Shown here: positions 42,001-54,100 of the stretch, in pieces
Position numbering within the stretch: the first letter of the stretch is position 1
Layout: each line of letters begins with the position of its first letter
DNA from: Anas platyrhynchos
Taxonomy: Eukaryota > Chordata > Aves > Anseriformes > Anatidae
Reading direction: 5' to 3'
Assembly: GCF_047663525.1 (NCBI RefSeq)
Contig: NC_092601.1
Location: forward strand, 19,057,501-19,121,500
DNA: 64,000 nucleotides
Notes under the pieces: model-generated
What the model was told of the DNA's origin: nothing
Database searches by the model: none
What the model saw: only the letters and a program-made list of their open reading frames with translations
Position numbers and translations under genes: made by a program

Positions 42001-45000
42001 GTGTTCCCACAACTAAAACACGACTTCTGCAGTCACCAAGGCTGAAGTAAAACTCTCAGAAGTCAATGCCTGCTGTCTGTTGAGGAGCGCGGTGCCCCGA
42101 CACCGAAGCCCTGTTGCATTGCCATGTGGCTGGTTCTTGGAAAAAGCTGCTGCAGAAGACAGGAGCCAGCGTAGCGGCGTTACTTGCTGCGTCCTGCTGA
42201 TGCAATTGGCTTTGTTTAGGGTCTGGAATATTTTGGAGCATGCTGGTTTGAGTGAATAGTTTTAATTAGTTACATTCTTAGGCTGTGGTTTACTGTGCTG
42301 ACTCACTTCCAGCTCTCTGATAACTCGAACACATGACTTCATATCAAGGCAGAAGAACAGAAAATAAAATGAGGGAAGATGGCAGTGCACAGCCTGGGTG
42401 CAGCGTGTTCCTGTAGCCTCTGCGTTCAGCTTTACAGTAACGGCTTTGGGGAGGCCAGAGCCAGGCTGGGCCTGGGGCAGTGGGGAGGTGGGACCAGGCT
42501 GAAAGCGAAGGGAACTCAAGGACGGCAGGCTTCTGCTCCCAGACTTGCAAAATGGTAGAGAAAAAAACTCCCGTGTCCATCTAGTGCAGAACTGCAGTGT
42601 CCATTTTCTCTGTTTTCCCACTTTCCTCAGGCAAACCCAGCTCGGTGACTTGGCCACACCAGCACTTCGAAGCTTAATTCTCCTCTGAACAAGTACATGT
42701 GCTGCTCGGGCAGCTCGGCTCGGCGCCGTCCTCCCGACTCATGGGAGAGCAGGAAGCTGCAGCGCGGTGCCAGCCGTGAAGTCCCCTTGTGCACCCTGAG
42801 GTGCAATCTGTGGTATTGCTTCCCCAAAGCTATTTCTGGAGCCTGGAGGTTCTTGCTAGCAACTGTGAACTTCAGTCGTGCTTGGTGCCTGGCACAGCGT
42901 GAGCATCGATGCTGGGTGTGACTGTGCGTCCTTCTCAGGGTCCTGCTCGTCCCTGTGCCGAGGAGGTTTTGGGGCAGGGGCTGTGATGGAAGCTGCAGGC
43001 GAGGTGTTGAGCTGCTGCAGATGGGCAGTGTGTGAGAGCATGGACACCCCAGGCTCCCTGCTGCTGGAAATCCTGCAGTAAAAGGGAAGCCTGGCATATG
43101 CTCAGTCTTTGTTGGTTTTGTCTAAGGCTTTGTCCCCAGTTTTTCCCTTGCGAAGCAGCCCGGATTCTTCCCTTGGCAGAGGACCTGGTGCCATGCTCAG
43201 CCTCTCCTTGCTGCCACGTGGGGATTCTGGCTCTAGTTGCACTTTCAGTGCTGGAACATCACTCTTCTGGGCTCCACCTGGCTGGCACCATGCGTTTGGC
43301 TTCCCTTCCATCCTGCACTGGGACATCAGGGCCGAAGCAGGTGTATCCTGTTGCAATAAAGCTTGCTATGAGAGCAGCTCAGGGCTTTTAAGCCAGCTGC
43401 TGCTCAGGCAGCATGAGGCTCCCTGTGTCCCCTGGGCAGCGTTCCTCTCCTGCCACCTTCTCGCCTGCCACCCAGCACATTGCATGCGCTCTGTGGAAAT
43501 GAAATGTGGCTTGCAGCGCTGATTCCCGGTTTGCAGCTAGGGCTGGCGAGCTGGCAGCTCTGCATCGTGCCTCCATGGGCAGCATCAGGTTGCCAATCGC
43601 GTGTCCCAGCCCACCGGCAGGGCCAGCAGCCCCCAGCCCCCCTGGGGCCTCGTGCAGCCCTGGCCAGGGGCTGTGGGGTGGCTGCGAGCGGCTGCTGGCG
43701 CAGAGGAAGGTGCTCGTGAGTGGGAAGGCTGGAGGGGGAGAAGCTCGCTGCTGTTCCTCCTAATTGCTCTCCCACTTCTGTACCCGTGCTTGCGACGAGC
43801 TGTCTTGAGTTGTGTCCCTGGGGACGCTGCCTGCCTGTCAGTACCTGGGCTGCTCCCCTAATGGGGCAACTTCAAGCCCATCCTTCGCTCTGCTTTGACT
43901 CAGTCCGTCTTCGCTTTGATGTGAGTGATCCATCCTCCTCTTGCCACAGCACTTGGCGCACCCCTGGGCCAGCATGGGGGAGCTGTGGGGACAGTTCCCC
44001 CCAGCACGGATAACAATGAAGGAGCAGGATGCTGCTCCCCAGGTGTCAGAGCCCTCTGCCTGCCCGGGGCTGTTTCTGTAAGCTGTCCGTAGTCCCGACC
44101 TTGCTGTCTGTCCCTGCCTCAGCCACGGCCAGGTTTGCTGAGCTGCTCCATGCAAGGCCTCAGTCCTGCTTGTCCTGTTGCTGCTGAGCATACGCTGCAG
44201 ATGCAGCCCCGAGGTGCTGAGGACCTGGTGCCCCTGACCACAGCCCGCCCACACAGGAGGGCTGGGGCCCCCATCTGCTGCCCAAGCCAGTTTTGGTCTT
44301 TGCTGCCTTCCATTTTCTTCGCTTGTGTCGTTTTTCCTCATCTGCCCTGAGTTTGTTGCTGCTCCCCCAAGGCTGCACCATTCAAATGACGATCTGATGC
44401 AGCAGTGAAGCCTCGAGTGCTGGGGATGAATTGTAGCTGTCTGCACCCGATGGGAGAAGTTAGATTTCTGGAGCTTCTGTGCATCAGCTGAGCATCGGTT
44501 CCTGATGAACCCTTTTTAGGCAAGGAAGGTCGAAACGCTGTCATTGAGGGGAAGTTTCTGCTGCAGCCTGCAGAAAGATGGCAGCTTTCACTCCTGCTTG
44601 CTCTTTCGAGTATTTTTTTCTCGCTTAAAGAAATCCTTGCTTCAGACTTGCTACTAGAAACTGGTAATAAAATTTGCAGGTTTTTCTTGTAGATGTGGTG
44701 AGGGTGTGCAGGAAGAGCTTCCTTGATCTGCGTGGGTGGTTTTACTTGGTCTGGGGTTGTGTAAAGCCTCTTGCACTGTAGTCCTGCAGGCTTTGAGATG
44801 GAAACCCTGATTTCAGCGAGGTGATGGTGTGAGGCTGCCATGTAACACAGCTGAGTAGCAGCACCCAAACCAGGCTGCACTTTGCTCGTGCTGAGGTGTT
44901 GGTGGGCCTCAGGCGGGTGTGATGCAGCGAGGCTTTCCATGGGGCACATCTCCTGAAATGCACAAGGGCTCCTGCAGGACGAGCATTTCTGTTGAGGGAG

Positions 45001-46331
45001 ATGAAGGCTCTGCCAATGCTAATGTGCTGCAGTTATATGGAGAAGCTGGATCAGTCCTTCCAAAATCAGCATTTGCTGACCTGCTTGTAGCCCCTAAAAC
45101 CCATCACAGTCCCTGCACAGTGTGCTGGGTGCTTGGAACTCCCTTGCTGGTGTGAACCTGGAGTCCCGATATGCTGAAGCTGGTCCTCCAAGCAGGGTTT
45201 TGGTGTTTTTTCAGGCAGCTGCAGCTGGATGGTGAGGGGTTGTCTCCAGAGGTCCTGTCTTCACTGCAGCTCCACCTGCCCCTGGTAGCACCGCAGGACC
45301 GGGCACTCATCTTTTCACCAACACAATGTGCCAAAAACCAGACTTCTGTGGCACAGACTTCTGTTGAGTGTAATGCAACAAACTTGCTCTAAGCTTGTGC
45401 AGAAAGCCTCCAGAGAACACGGGTGCTGTGGGAGGCAAAGCTTCCGAGTCCTTTGAGATCAGTTCATCCGTGACGTGTGACTCTTCCCGCGTGGGTGCTG
45501 GGCCCCGTGGATTCCCGTGGGGTGCGTGGCACATCAGCGTGGGCGCCGGCTCCATGCGGCCGAGGGGCAGCGTGGGCCCTGTTGAAAGAGCAAGTGGGAC
45601 GGAGCATATTTGTTGTTCCCGGGCTTGTTCTGTGCTAATGCTGGGTCACTCACAGGGTTGATGCAGCTGAAAAACAAATACCTAAGTCTAACAGGAGGAG
45701 TGAAACCAAAGGGCTGCGTTGCATTATCATGATTACTTTTGGGTAAAAAGGGGCTTTCCTCTCTGTAGTCACCCAGCAGTTCTGACCTGAGGGGTGACTT
45801 CAGGCTGATCCTGCAGAAGGTTAAGGTTGTGTTTTCCTGGTCTTTGTATCAGTAGAAATACTGATGCCTGAATGCTGCATCACTGGCTGGTCAGGAATTC
45901 ACAGGAGGGCTGCTGATGATTCCCAAGGGAAACGTTCACGCACTGGTAGCTTTTGCTTCTCGTATGCCCATCTGAAAGCTTTTTCCCTAGAGAAAATTAC
46001 CAGATCAGTGGTGTTTAAACACTTGCTCTTTGCAGATGGCACTGGTCCCTCTGTTTATTCCCTGCTATCAGAACAAAGCTTCAAAAACCAGCTTGTTTCT
46101 GCAGCAGCACCCCTGGAGCTCCTGCCGGATCAGACCGCTTTCTCTTGGAAACTTCCCTTAATTGCTGGCTCCCCTCGCAGCCTGGCTGTGCGCTCCTCCA
46201 GCATACATGGCGTGGGGCAGTCTGCCCGTGCTTCCCCTTGCCGTGTCCTCCAGGTGATGGATATCAGCAGGAATCTGTGTGCGGAATACCTCTACACCCA
46301 TGGCATCTGAGAGCCATCCGCAAACTCTGCC

Positions 46332-46345
46332 GTTGCTACGGGAAC
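46332..46345. promoter_or_regulatory. RFX X-box (GTTGCTACGGGAAC) in PRKCB intron 2
   Basis: Matches the RFX consensus GTTGCYANGGNAAC at every fixed position. It is followed by an AT-rich, TAAT-containing stretch (46360-46680) that may be a regulatory block. Confidence 0.45.
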
Positions 46346-47939
46346 GGGTTTTCTCCTGTTTGAATGTGGATTTAATTCTTTCTTCCCCTCCCCGCTCCCT
46401 ACTAGTTAAGACACTCAGATGGATTTTAAGTTGCAAATATAATAGTCTTTCAGATTGTGTAGGGAGTTCAAGAATATCTTTTGCTAATGAAAGAGCTGCC
46501 TGAACTCTCAAGGGATTGAATGAGATTTTTTTTTCTCAATACCTACTATGAAAAGCCAAGTTTACCCATGCTGTGTGCCTTGGGGCTGCTCCCTCTGCCA
46601 CCTGCATGGATAATTAAGACCTTTCAGGTTGCCATAGAGAGTGGTTTTGCTTCCAATATCGTATCAATTAATATTTGGGATGTTTTTCTTTAAAACCACG
46701 GGAGTCGGGAATGTTGTCTTTACAGCACGCACAGGTGGCAGATACAGAAGTGGAGGATTTTCTGAGTGCTGTGCTATCACAAGGCCTGTAATTTGCAGGA
46801 GGGCTCACCTTAGCTGTGTGGGCTGGCACACGGGTGGCTGAAGGCCTGGGGGGGCGGTGGCAGCGGTGCCCCCCCTGCAGCCCTGTGATGGGGTGTGTGT
46901 GCTGCAGTGCTCCCGGTGCTGGGGGTGCATCGGGCACGGCAAGCAGTGCTCTGCGTCTTGTTATTTCAGCATCTGGGACAGTGCCTTGGTTCTGCGTGAC
47001 AGCACAGCATCTCCTAAGAACATGCAATGATTCACTGTTAGGTCTAAGGCTGAATGAAAATGGAGATGATGATCAAAACTGTAGCTGTTGCTTTTCATTT
47101 AAGGTTTTAACAAAAATTGTCCAGAATGTTGCTTTCCCCCACGAGTGTCTGTCAGCAGCCTGTTCAAGGTGTAATGGGATTTTATGTATGCCAAATCTGG
47201 ATCTTACAATGGAGCAAGCAGCTTCAGAGGAATTGTTCCTCAGTCATGTCAGCCAAACTGAAAATAATTTGGCTTCTTCTTGAAGTTAGCACACTTGAGT
47301 GGGTATTGCAACTTCTGAAGAATAATATTGAAAGAGGAAATCATCTTCAGTGCTGAGAACTTGTCGTTCTGCTCCTGGGAGTTTGTGCTCTCTTGCTTTC
47401 TAAAGCGTGCTGGTGGTGGTGGTGGCTTGTTCAGGCGGCGATGAAACCCGTGCGTGTGTTGGAATCGGAGCCCTGGAGCCCTCCACGGAGCCCTGCTTCA
47501 CTTGGCAGCCAGGCCTCTTGCCCTGGCGGGGTTGGGAGCTCAGCAGCACTGGAAAGACAAGCAGCATGAAGCTTTTCTGTTGAGTTCAGAGAGAAGAGCT
47601 CCTCCTAAGTGTCAGGCCCTGTGTGCTGAGGGTCTGGGGTCTGCATGGGAGCGTCCTGCCCTGCAGGAGCTCACTGCAGAGCGTGCTGGGCTCCTGGAGC
47701 GCATTTTGGGGAGAAAAAATCTTACTCCACTGCTGGGAGTGAGCCAACGCTCGTGGGAATAGAGCACTGCTGGCTCAGTGAGGACGTTGTCTCCAAAGCC
47801 TGTGGCCTCTCCTCGCCCACAGCTCATGAAGGTGGAGGTCCCATAGGGTAAAGCAGGAGGGGGCTCAGGCACCCGAGGCGCCCTTGGTTCCCACCCGCCT
47901 GCCCGTGAGCTCCCAGAGCTCTGGAGATGCAGAGGGAGA

Positions 47940-48060
47940 AATAATCCCATTAGTAATGAATATGCTGTGTTCAGCCTTTGTCATCCAAAATAATGTTGTA
48001 ATGAAATAGAATTATAATGTAATTATTATTAATGTCCCCGAAGTTGGAATCGGGCTGACG
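47940..48060. promoter_or_regulatory. AT-rich block, candidate conserved element
   Basis: A dense cluster of TAAT/ATTA cores (CATTAGTAATGAATATG, TGTAATTATTATTAATG) of about 120 bases, with an abrupt return to GC-rich DNA on both sides. Confidence 0.3.
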
Positions 48061-49829
48061 CAGGCAGGGAAGTGTCATGTTGGGCCGCTGCTGAGCAGCA
48101 CTGCCCCGGTGGTGATGGAAGAGGAGGAAGATCCTGGAACATCTGAAGAGGAATGGTGATGTAACGCGGAAAAATATGCAATGAAGAAGGGGAGTTAGCA
48201 ATCTAAATACTCTCTGCTAGAGAACTGCATTTGTAGTGAATTAGAATCCTGGCAGGGTGTAGAACAGACGCATTTTTTGGGAAACACCTTTTAGTGGGTG
48301 TGTGTTTCATGCTCCCGGAGTCTGAAGGGCAGAGAAGTGCTTCCCTGGGGGCGGCTGGCAAATGAGTTTGCTGTCCTAGTCTGAACCTGTTTCCTTTTCT
48401 GTAGCTTCAGTCTGCATCAGTTCCAAGATAAATAGCCTGTGTGGTGTGCAGCATTTCACTGAGGGACCGCATTTATTCTAGCTTGGAAAGCTGCGTGCGG
48501 GGGTTTCCGTTACGGATCGGGCAGGATCTGCAGTGCTGAGAGCTGGGAGCAGCCTGGGTGCAGGGAGATGCAGGAGAGGGATGGGTGCAGCCTCGGGGGG
48601 GAGGAGAGGCTGTGGTGTCCTGTGTAGAAGGGCGGCCACGATGAGCTCCCCCTCGCCGTGCTGAGCCTGGGCTGCAGAGGTGAAGGGAGCTGAGCTCTCG
48701 TGCCGTGCTCTGGCCAAACTTTGGGGGCTTCAGAGAGGCTTTTTTATAGCTGGCAGACCCAGAGCGAGGAACCAGGAGCCTCCACAGCCTTGGGTGAATG
48801 AATGTCACATCTGGCAGCCCCGGCAGCCCCTCTGGGTGCGGGGATGTCAAGCACATGGGTGGGGGCTGTGGCTCCTGCCCCTGGCAGGGTTGGGGCAGGC
48901 TCCCGGGGAGCTCCGCAGCAAGGAGCTGAGCCTCTGCAATGTGTTGTTGCTGTTTATACAAAAATAACAAATCTTTCCAAATATTTATTACGATATCATG
49001 CGCTGAGGAGCGGGTGCTGTGCATTCTGAAATGGAAAGCCGCCCCCAGGCAGCTGCCAATCTCCGCTGAGGCTAAGCCCGAGATGCGGGAGCAGGGCAGG
49101 AGCCAGCAGCTGGGAGCAGCCGTGTGCGGGGCTGGGGGTGGCGGGGGGCACGGGGCTCCCCCTGCCCAGCAGGCAGCATGCAGGGCTGGGGACCCTCGGG
49201 AAGGCCCAGCACAGCTCAGTGCTCTGGGGGGTGGCTGGGGGGGGGGTCTGCATGGAGATGGGGTGGCTTTGGGTGCTGTGAGCTCTCGTGGGGTGCTGGC
49301 AGGTGTCCCCCAGGCCCAGCCAGCAGCTTCCCGTGGCTCAGCACAGAAGTTTTTCTTTACCCTGCACTCAAAGGGAAAATGGGAAGAGCCCTGTGTGAAA
49401 GGAGGAGACCTGCCATGGGTGTAAAAACAAAGCGAAGCTCGGTATTTCTGAAATCTGCCCTATTTCATTTAAATGAAGTACCATGTAGCAGCTGGAAGAA
49501 ATTTCAGGCAAGTTTAAATATTTTTATGGTTCCCTTTAGGTTCTTATGTATGGCTTTTTTTTCCCATCATTGCTTTATTTTAATAAAATAAAGTGAATGT
49601 AAAACCGCCTTTGGGCTAGCTGGGGATGGCCCGCGTTTCCTGTGCTGAGGATGGGGCAGGTGCTACAGCAGTGCAAACATTTATATAAATCTGTTTCCCT
49701 TGGTGACAGCGGCTGCCCTGTAAATCATCTGGGCTAGTAGCAGGCTGGCTGTGGCTGTCTACGTGGTGGTGCTGCCCCAGCGAGGCTTTGTGCAAGGGTT
49801 AGAGGGGCCCTGTGCTGAGGGACAGGCTA

Positions 49830-50220
49830 AATGGCTTATCCAAATTCCATTAAAAATGCAAATGGATTCTTTCACTGGGACGGAGTTGCATTAAAAAGTA
49901 GGCCATATCGTAAACATTAATAAAGTCATATTGGCCAGCAGGGACGGGGATGTGGAAAGTGAGCCAAGAAGGCTCTTTGCAGAACTCCGTGTAAATAAAA
50001 TGACTCTTCTCTTTTCTCTTCTCTTCCCCTCCGAATGCTGGCAGCCCAGATAACGCTCTAATTGCACACAGTGCCATGTAATCACACAGGACTGCTGCCC
50101 AAGAAGAGCGAATCCAATTCATAGTTTGGTGGTTTTGTTTGTGAAGCAGAAGCTGAACATACTGGTCATTTGGAGCTAAAGCAAAATTCAACTAAACAGT
50201 AGTTTAATTTAAAGAAAACA
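49830..50220. promoter_or_regulatory. AT-rich block, candidate conserved element
   Basis: About 390 bases, AT-rich and CpG-poor. It contains an octamer-like AATGCAAATGG (about 49855), ATTAAAAATG and CATTAATAAAGTC, then a pyrimidine-rich CTTTTCTCTTCTC run, and ends in TAGTTTAATTTAAAG. A minus-strand frame across it shows no family resemblance. Confidence 0.35.
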
Positions 50221-50569
50221 AAGCCCAAAGGTCTGGCTTTGGCTTCCCTCCCCCATCCCACTGTGTTTTGAGACGCGTCCCTTAGCGTGATGCTGCAGGC
50301 AAGGTCTGATTCCTGCTGCTGCCCTGACCTTGGTCAGGTGTTTGTGCCCCTCCGCACCGCCGGCTTTCCCCAGCCCTTGTGTCTAGCAGGATTCTGCCTG
50401 GATTTTACCCGGAGCTGAGTCCCGGAGCTCCCCATACAGGAGGGAGCTGCCCCAGCAGCAAGGTGACCCCCCCACCCGCCCCGCTCTGTGCACCGCCTGT
50501 CTTGCAGCATCAATAAAACCTTGTTCCGAGCGGCTTTCGCTGGAGGGAGAGCAGCGAGCAGACGCAGTA

Positions 50570-50770
50570 AACCTACATGTTGGAAATGTTATTTTAATAT
50601 CTTAGTCGTATAGCATCAAAAGGAGTGCCAAGCACACTAGAGATCTTGCCAGCTGCAGCCCTTTGAATGTCTTAAAGGCAGTAATGTTGCTGTATAATAA
50701 CATATAGTGCTCCAAACTGTCATGAGATAATGGCCTGTTTTCAAGGGAAGAAAAACAACAAAAAAAAACG
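50570..50770. promoter_or_regulatory. AT-rich block, candidate conserved element
   Basis: About 200 bases, non-repetitive, with ATTTTAATATCTTAG, GTATAATAACATATAG and TCATGAGATAATGG strings, between GC-rich flanks. It ends in an A-rich run (about 50748-50768). Confidence 0.3.
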
Positions 50771-51159
50771 TAATCTGCATCCTTTCCTGCAGCAATGTCG
50801 TTGTGGCGTGTGGGGGCTGGAGTGTGGTAGCACTCGCCTCGTGAGGGTCAGCTCTGAGGGATTTTGCTGCCTGCAAGCCTCCCTCCTGCCAAGTGAACAT
50901 TCGCATCCCGGCTGCAGCCAAGCCGGGGGCAGTGGGGTGAGGGCGAGCCGGGCTGCTGGGTGCCTGCCCTGGCCTGGGCGCAGCGCTGGGTGCCCTGGCA
51001 GCAGCCACAGGGTGAGCACAGGGGGACAAGGAGGGACCAGGAGGAGCCATGGCCTTGGTGGTGTGGATGGGTCGGGCTGAGCATACCCAGGGCGAGAGAC
51101 GTGGGTCCTAGCCACAGCACAGAGCTGCTGTGCTGCCCTGCTCGGTTCACCAAAGCTGC

Positions 51160-51189
51160 CTTTTTTTCCCTTTTTTTTTTTTCCTGCAG
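51160..51189 (+). other. Strong splice-acceptor-like tract
   Basis: A nearly pure pyrimidine tract (T7-CCC-T12-CC) followed by TGCAG, with AG at 51188-51189. It scores by eye as well as any real acceptor in the window. A GTAAGC donor-like site lies at 51528. An exon 51190-51527 would, in the PRKCB phase, hit a stop after 32 codons, so it could only be a truncating exon or a decoy. Confidence 0.35.
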
Positions 51190-54100
51190 AGGAAGTGGCT
51201 GGATTTCTTATCAGCACCTCCCCATCTGCAGTGCGCTCAGCAGGAAACCTGCGAGACCTCCCGAAATTCCCCTGTGGAGTTTGGGACTGAGCAGACAGAG
51301 AACAAGGCAGAGCAGCTACAGATGCTCCAGGCATCGCTGCTGGGCGCCGCCGGGCTCCCCTGTGGGCTCTGCTGCGGGTGCTGGGGCAGAGTCGAGGTTT
51401 GGCAGGAGCGAGCATGTGCCGGCTGCTGACGCAAAATTGGGATTTTGCGGTGCTGTGCCCGGATTTATGCCAGAGCTGGGCAAGTCATTGTGCTCCGTGG
51501 TGGTCTCTGACGTGCCATCAAGTTCTTGTAAGCCTCAGGCTTGCCTGGAGGAGGCTGCCTGGTGCTGGGGGAGCCCAGCCTGTGCCCACAGGCTCCCCGG
51601 GGTCCCACTGCTCCCAGTTCAGTGTCACCATGTGGGGGGCGTCCTTCTGCTGCTGGGCCTGCCCAGGCTGCCCTTGACCCCCAGCATGGGAGGCCCATGT
51701 TTGATAAATGGCTTTTTGCCATGATTGGAAAATTTGCAAATCACTAGGGTTTTTTTTGCCTGCCCTCCTCACCAGCTTTCCTCTTGCTGCCTGGTGGGAG
51801 GAAAGGGTTTAATGTCAGCAGCGTGCTGTGAGAATTTCCAAGGAAATCAGCTGTCCAAGTACAAAACGTGTGGGAGTTTCTTCATTTAACAATGCAAAAT
51901 TAGGCTAGAACTGTGCGAGGAGAAGGGCAGCAGGCCCCAGGGATGGGGAGAGCCATGCGGAGAGGCTGAGACTTCAGAAGGGTTTGGGATTGTCTCGTTC
52001 TCATTTTTATGATTGAATTAGCGAAATGTGGTTTGGGCAAGTCAGTGCTTCTGGTGGGATTTGCCGTGATGAAGGGGGAGTGGGTGGGGGACTGGAAGCC
52101 CACCTAGCAGAGAGGCCTTGGGGAGGCTGCTGGGGGCTTGGAGCCCTTCCCTTGCTCCTTGGCCCTGGCAGCTTGGCACGTGTGCAGGCACTGCACTGGG
52201 ATTAACAGGCACCTCGAGTGGGCAACAGGTTTCCAAAGCAGCAAATTGCCTCTGCAAATGGCCTGAATGCAGCTCGCTGTGCTGGTTCGGTGTAGGTGTC
52301 CCAGTGCTGCCATGGAGCCTGCAGCTCCCCACGCCCTGGGTGGCTTTGTGTGAGCATCCAGCTGGTGTTAGGTGAAACTGGAGGTGCTCAAGGGATGAGG
52401 TGTGCAGGTCCTTGGGGCGCTGGTACCTGGAGAAACACGGGCAGCACCTCCTGGCCCACCAGCCCCAAGCCCCCCATGGCAGGCAGGGCTGTTTCTGTGC
52501 CCCCCCTTGCTGGAGCACGAGGGAGGGATTGAAAACTGCCTTGGAGAATTAAGCTCATCACATTAGCAGTGTCTGCTGGGGAACGCAAGTGATGTGTGAA
52601 GGCAAGCGACAGTGAACTGAAGCTGCAGAGCCTGGCTTTCTCTTCCCGTTGGTGTCCCCTCGCAGCACACTCGGTGGCTTTGCTCCCTGCTGCAGGTGCC
52701 CTCAGCAGGGCGAGGGCTGGCCGGGGACTGCAGCCACCCCCTGCTGCACTGCACTGCTCTGCGCCCTCCTTCACAGCCAGAAACCTTGGTGCTGGCACAT
52801 GGCAAAGGCACGCCTCGGCTGGGTTCTGGGTGGCACTGTGCACTCTTGCAGCAGCCTGGTGCATCCGCAGAGAAATGCTTCGAGCGGGCACCCTGCTGTT
52901 AGCACAGGGAGGGCTGTGTTAATGCTGAGCCCCCTCCTGAGAGGCGCAGCCGGGAGTGAGCCCTGGGGTGGGCAAACAGCTGGCTGCTGCTGTCCCCATG
53001 GAGAAAACGGCTCCTGGAGCTGCTGGCTCTCGAGGATGGGCATTTGTTCTTTGTGGCTGCTTGCCATAGTTGGAGGAATTGCTTCTCAATAACGGTTTTG
53101 GAAAGCCGCGTGGTGGGAGCTGCTGGCAGAGCTGTGCCCTGCCACGCGGGGATCCCTGTGCCTGCCTGCAGCTTGTTGGGGCATTTGGTGCTGCAGATGC
53201 ACAGGGAAGTGGTGACCTTTTTAAAGCAGGGAGATGGTGAGAAACCAGTAACGCTTTACTCTTCCCTTTACAAATGCACTTAGTGAACTTCTTGGAAAGT
53301 CTGTTGCTGGCTGACGTGGCCACTGATCCCCATTGCATCCCCCGTGAGCCCACTCCCTGCTTGCCTGGGGGCTTGTGGTGGCGTGGGCAGGTGCTGAGCA
53401 TGGTGGGGGGACTGTGAAGTGTGGGGGGAAGCAGCAGCCCCTGCAGATGGGTGCTGTTGCCTCCATACCACGGCTGGCAGCTCTGTGGGACTGCCCTGGC
53501 CCCGGTGCCCTCCTGGCCATCAGCAGTGGAGGTTTGGGGCCGTGCTCCCTGGTGGGAGAGCACCGTGTTATCAGGGCAGGGGAGTCACAAACTAGAGGAA
53601 GCACCTGCTCTGCTTCAGAGCTGCTGAAGATGAACCTGCTTTCTGCCGGAGCATTGCGGGAGGAAGTGGTTGAAATAACAAGATAAAGTCCAGCGCGCCG
53701 CTCCCCCGGGTGGGGAGGGGGCAGCAGCTCGGTCCCGCACCCTCCTGGGGGCTGCAGGAGTGGGCACAGGCAGCCAGGCGGCATTGCCCTGCCACGGGCA
53801 GGCTGCGGCCAGCACCACACGCCGGGGTGGTGGTAGAGGCTTTTGCTGTCCCACCTCATGGGAACCTTTTGGGAATGGGCGCGCAGCAGGTGGAGCTTCA
53901 TCTCCTGCCATCTGGCGAGTCCTGCGCTGTCTCCTGGGCTTGGAAGCTCCAAAATGTGCTGGCAACGGGGGTCGCTAGTCTGGCTGAGGCGGTGAGGAGA
54001 GCTGCCTGCGGGGTAGGCAGGAGTGGAAGTGCTGGGGGCAGCATTCGGGTTCAGCACATGCAAAAATCGTCTTCTGCCCTCCTCGTGCCCTGCTCTGACC

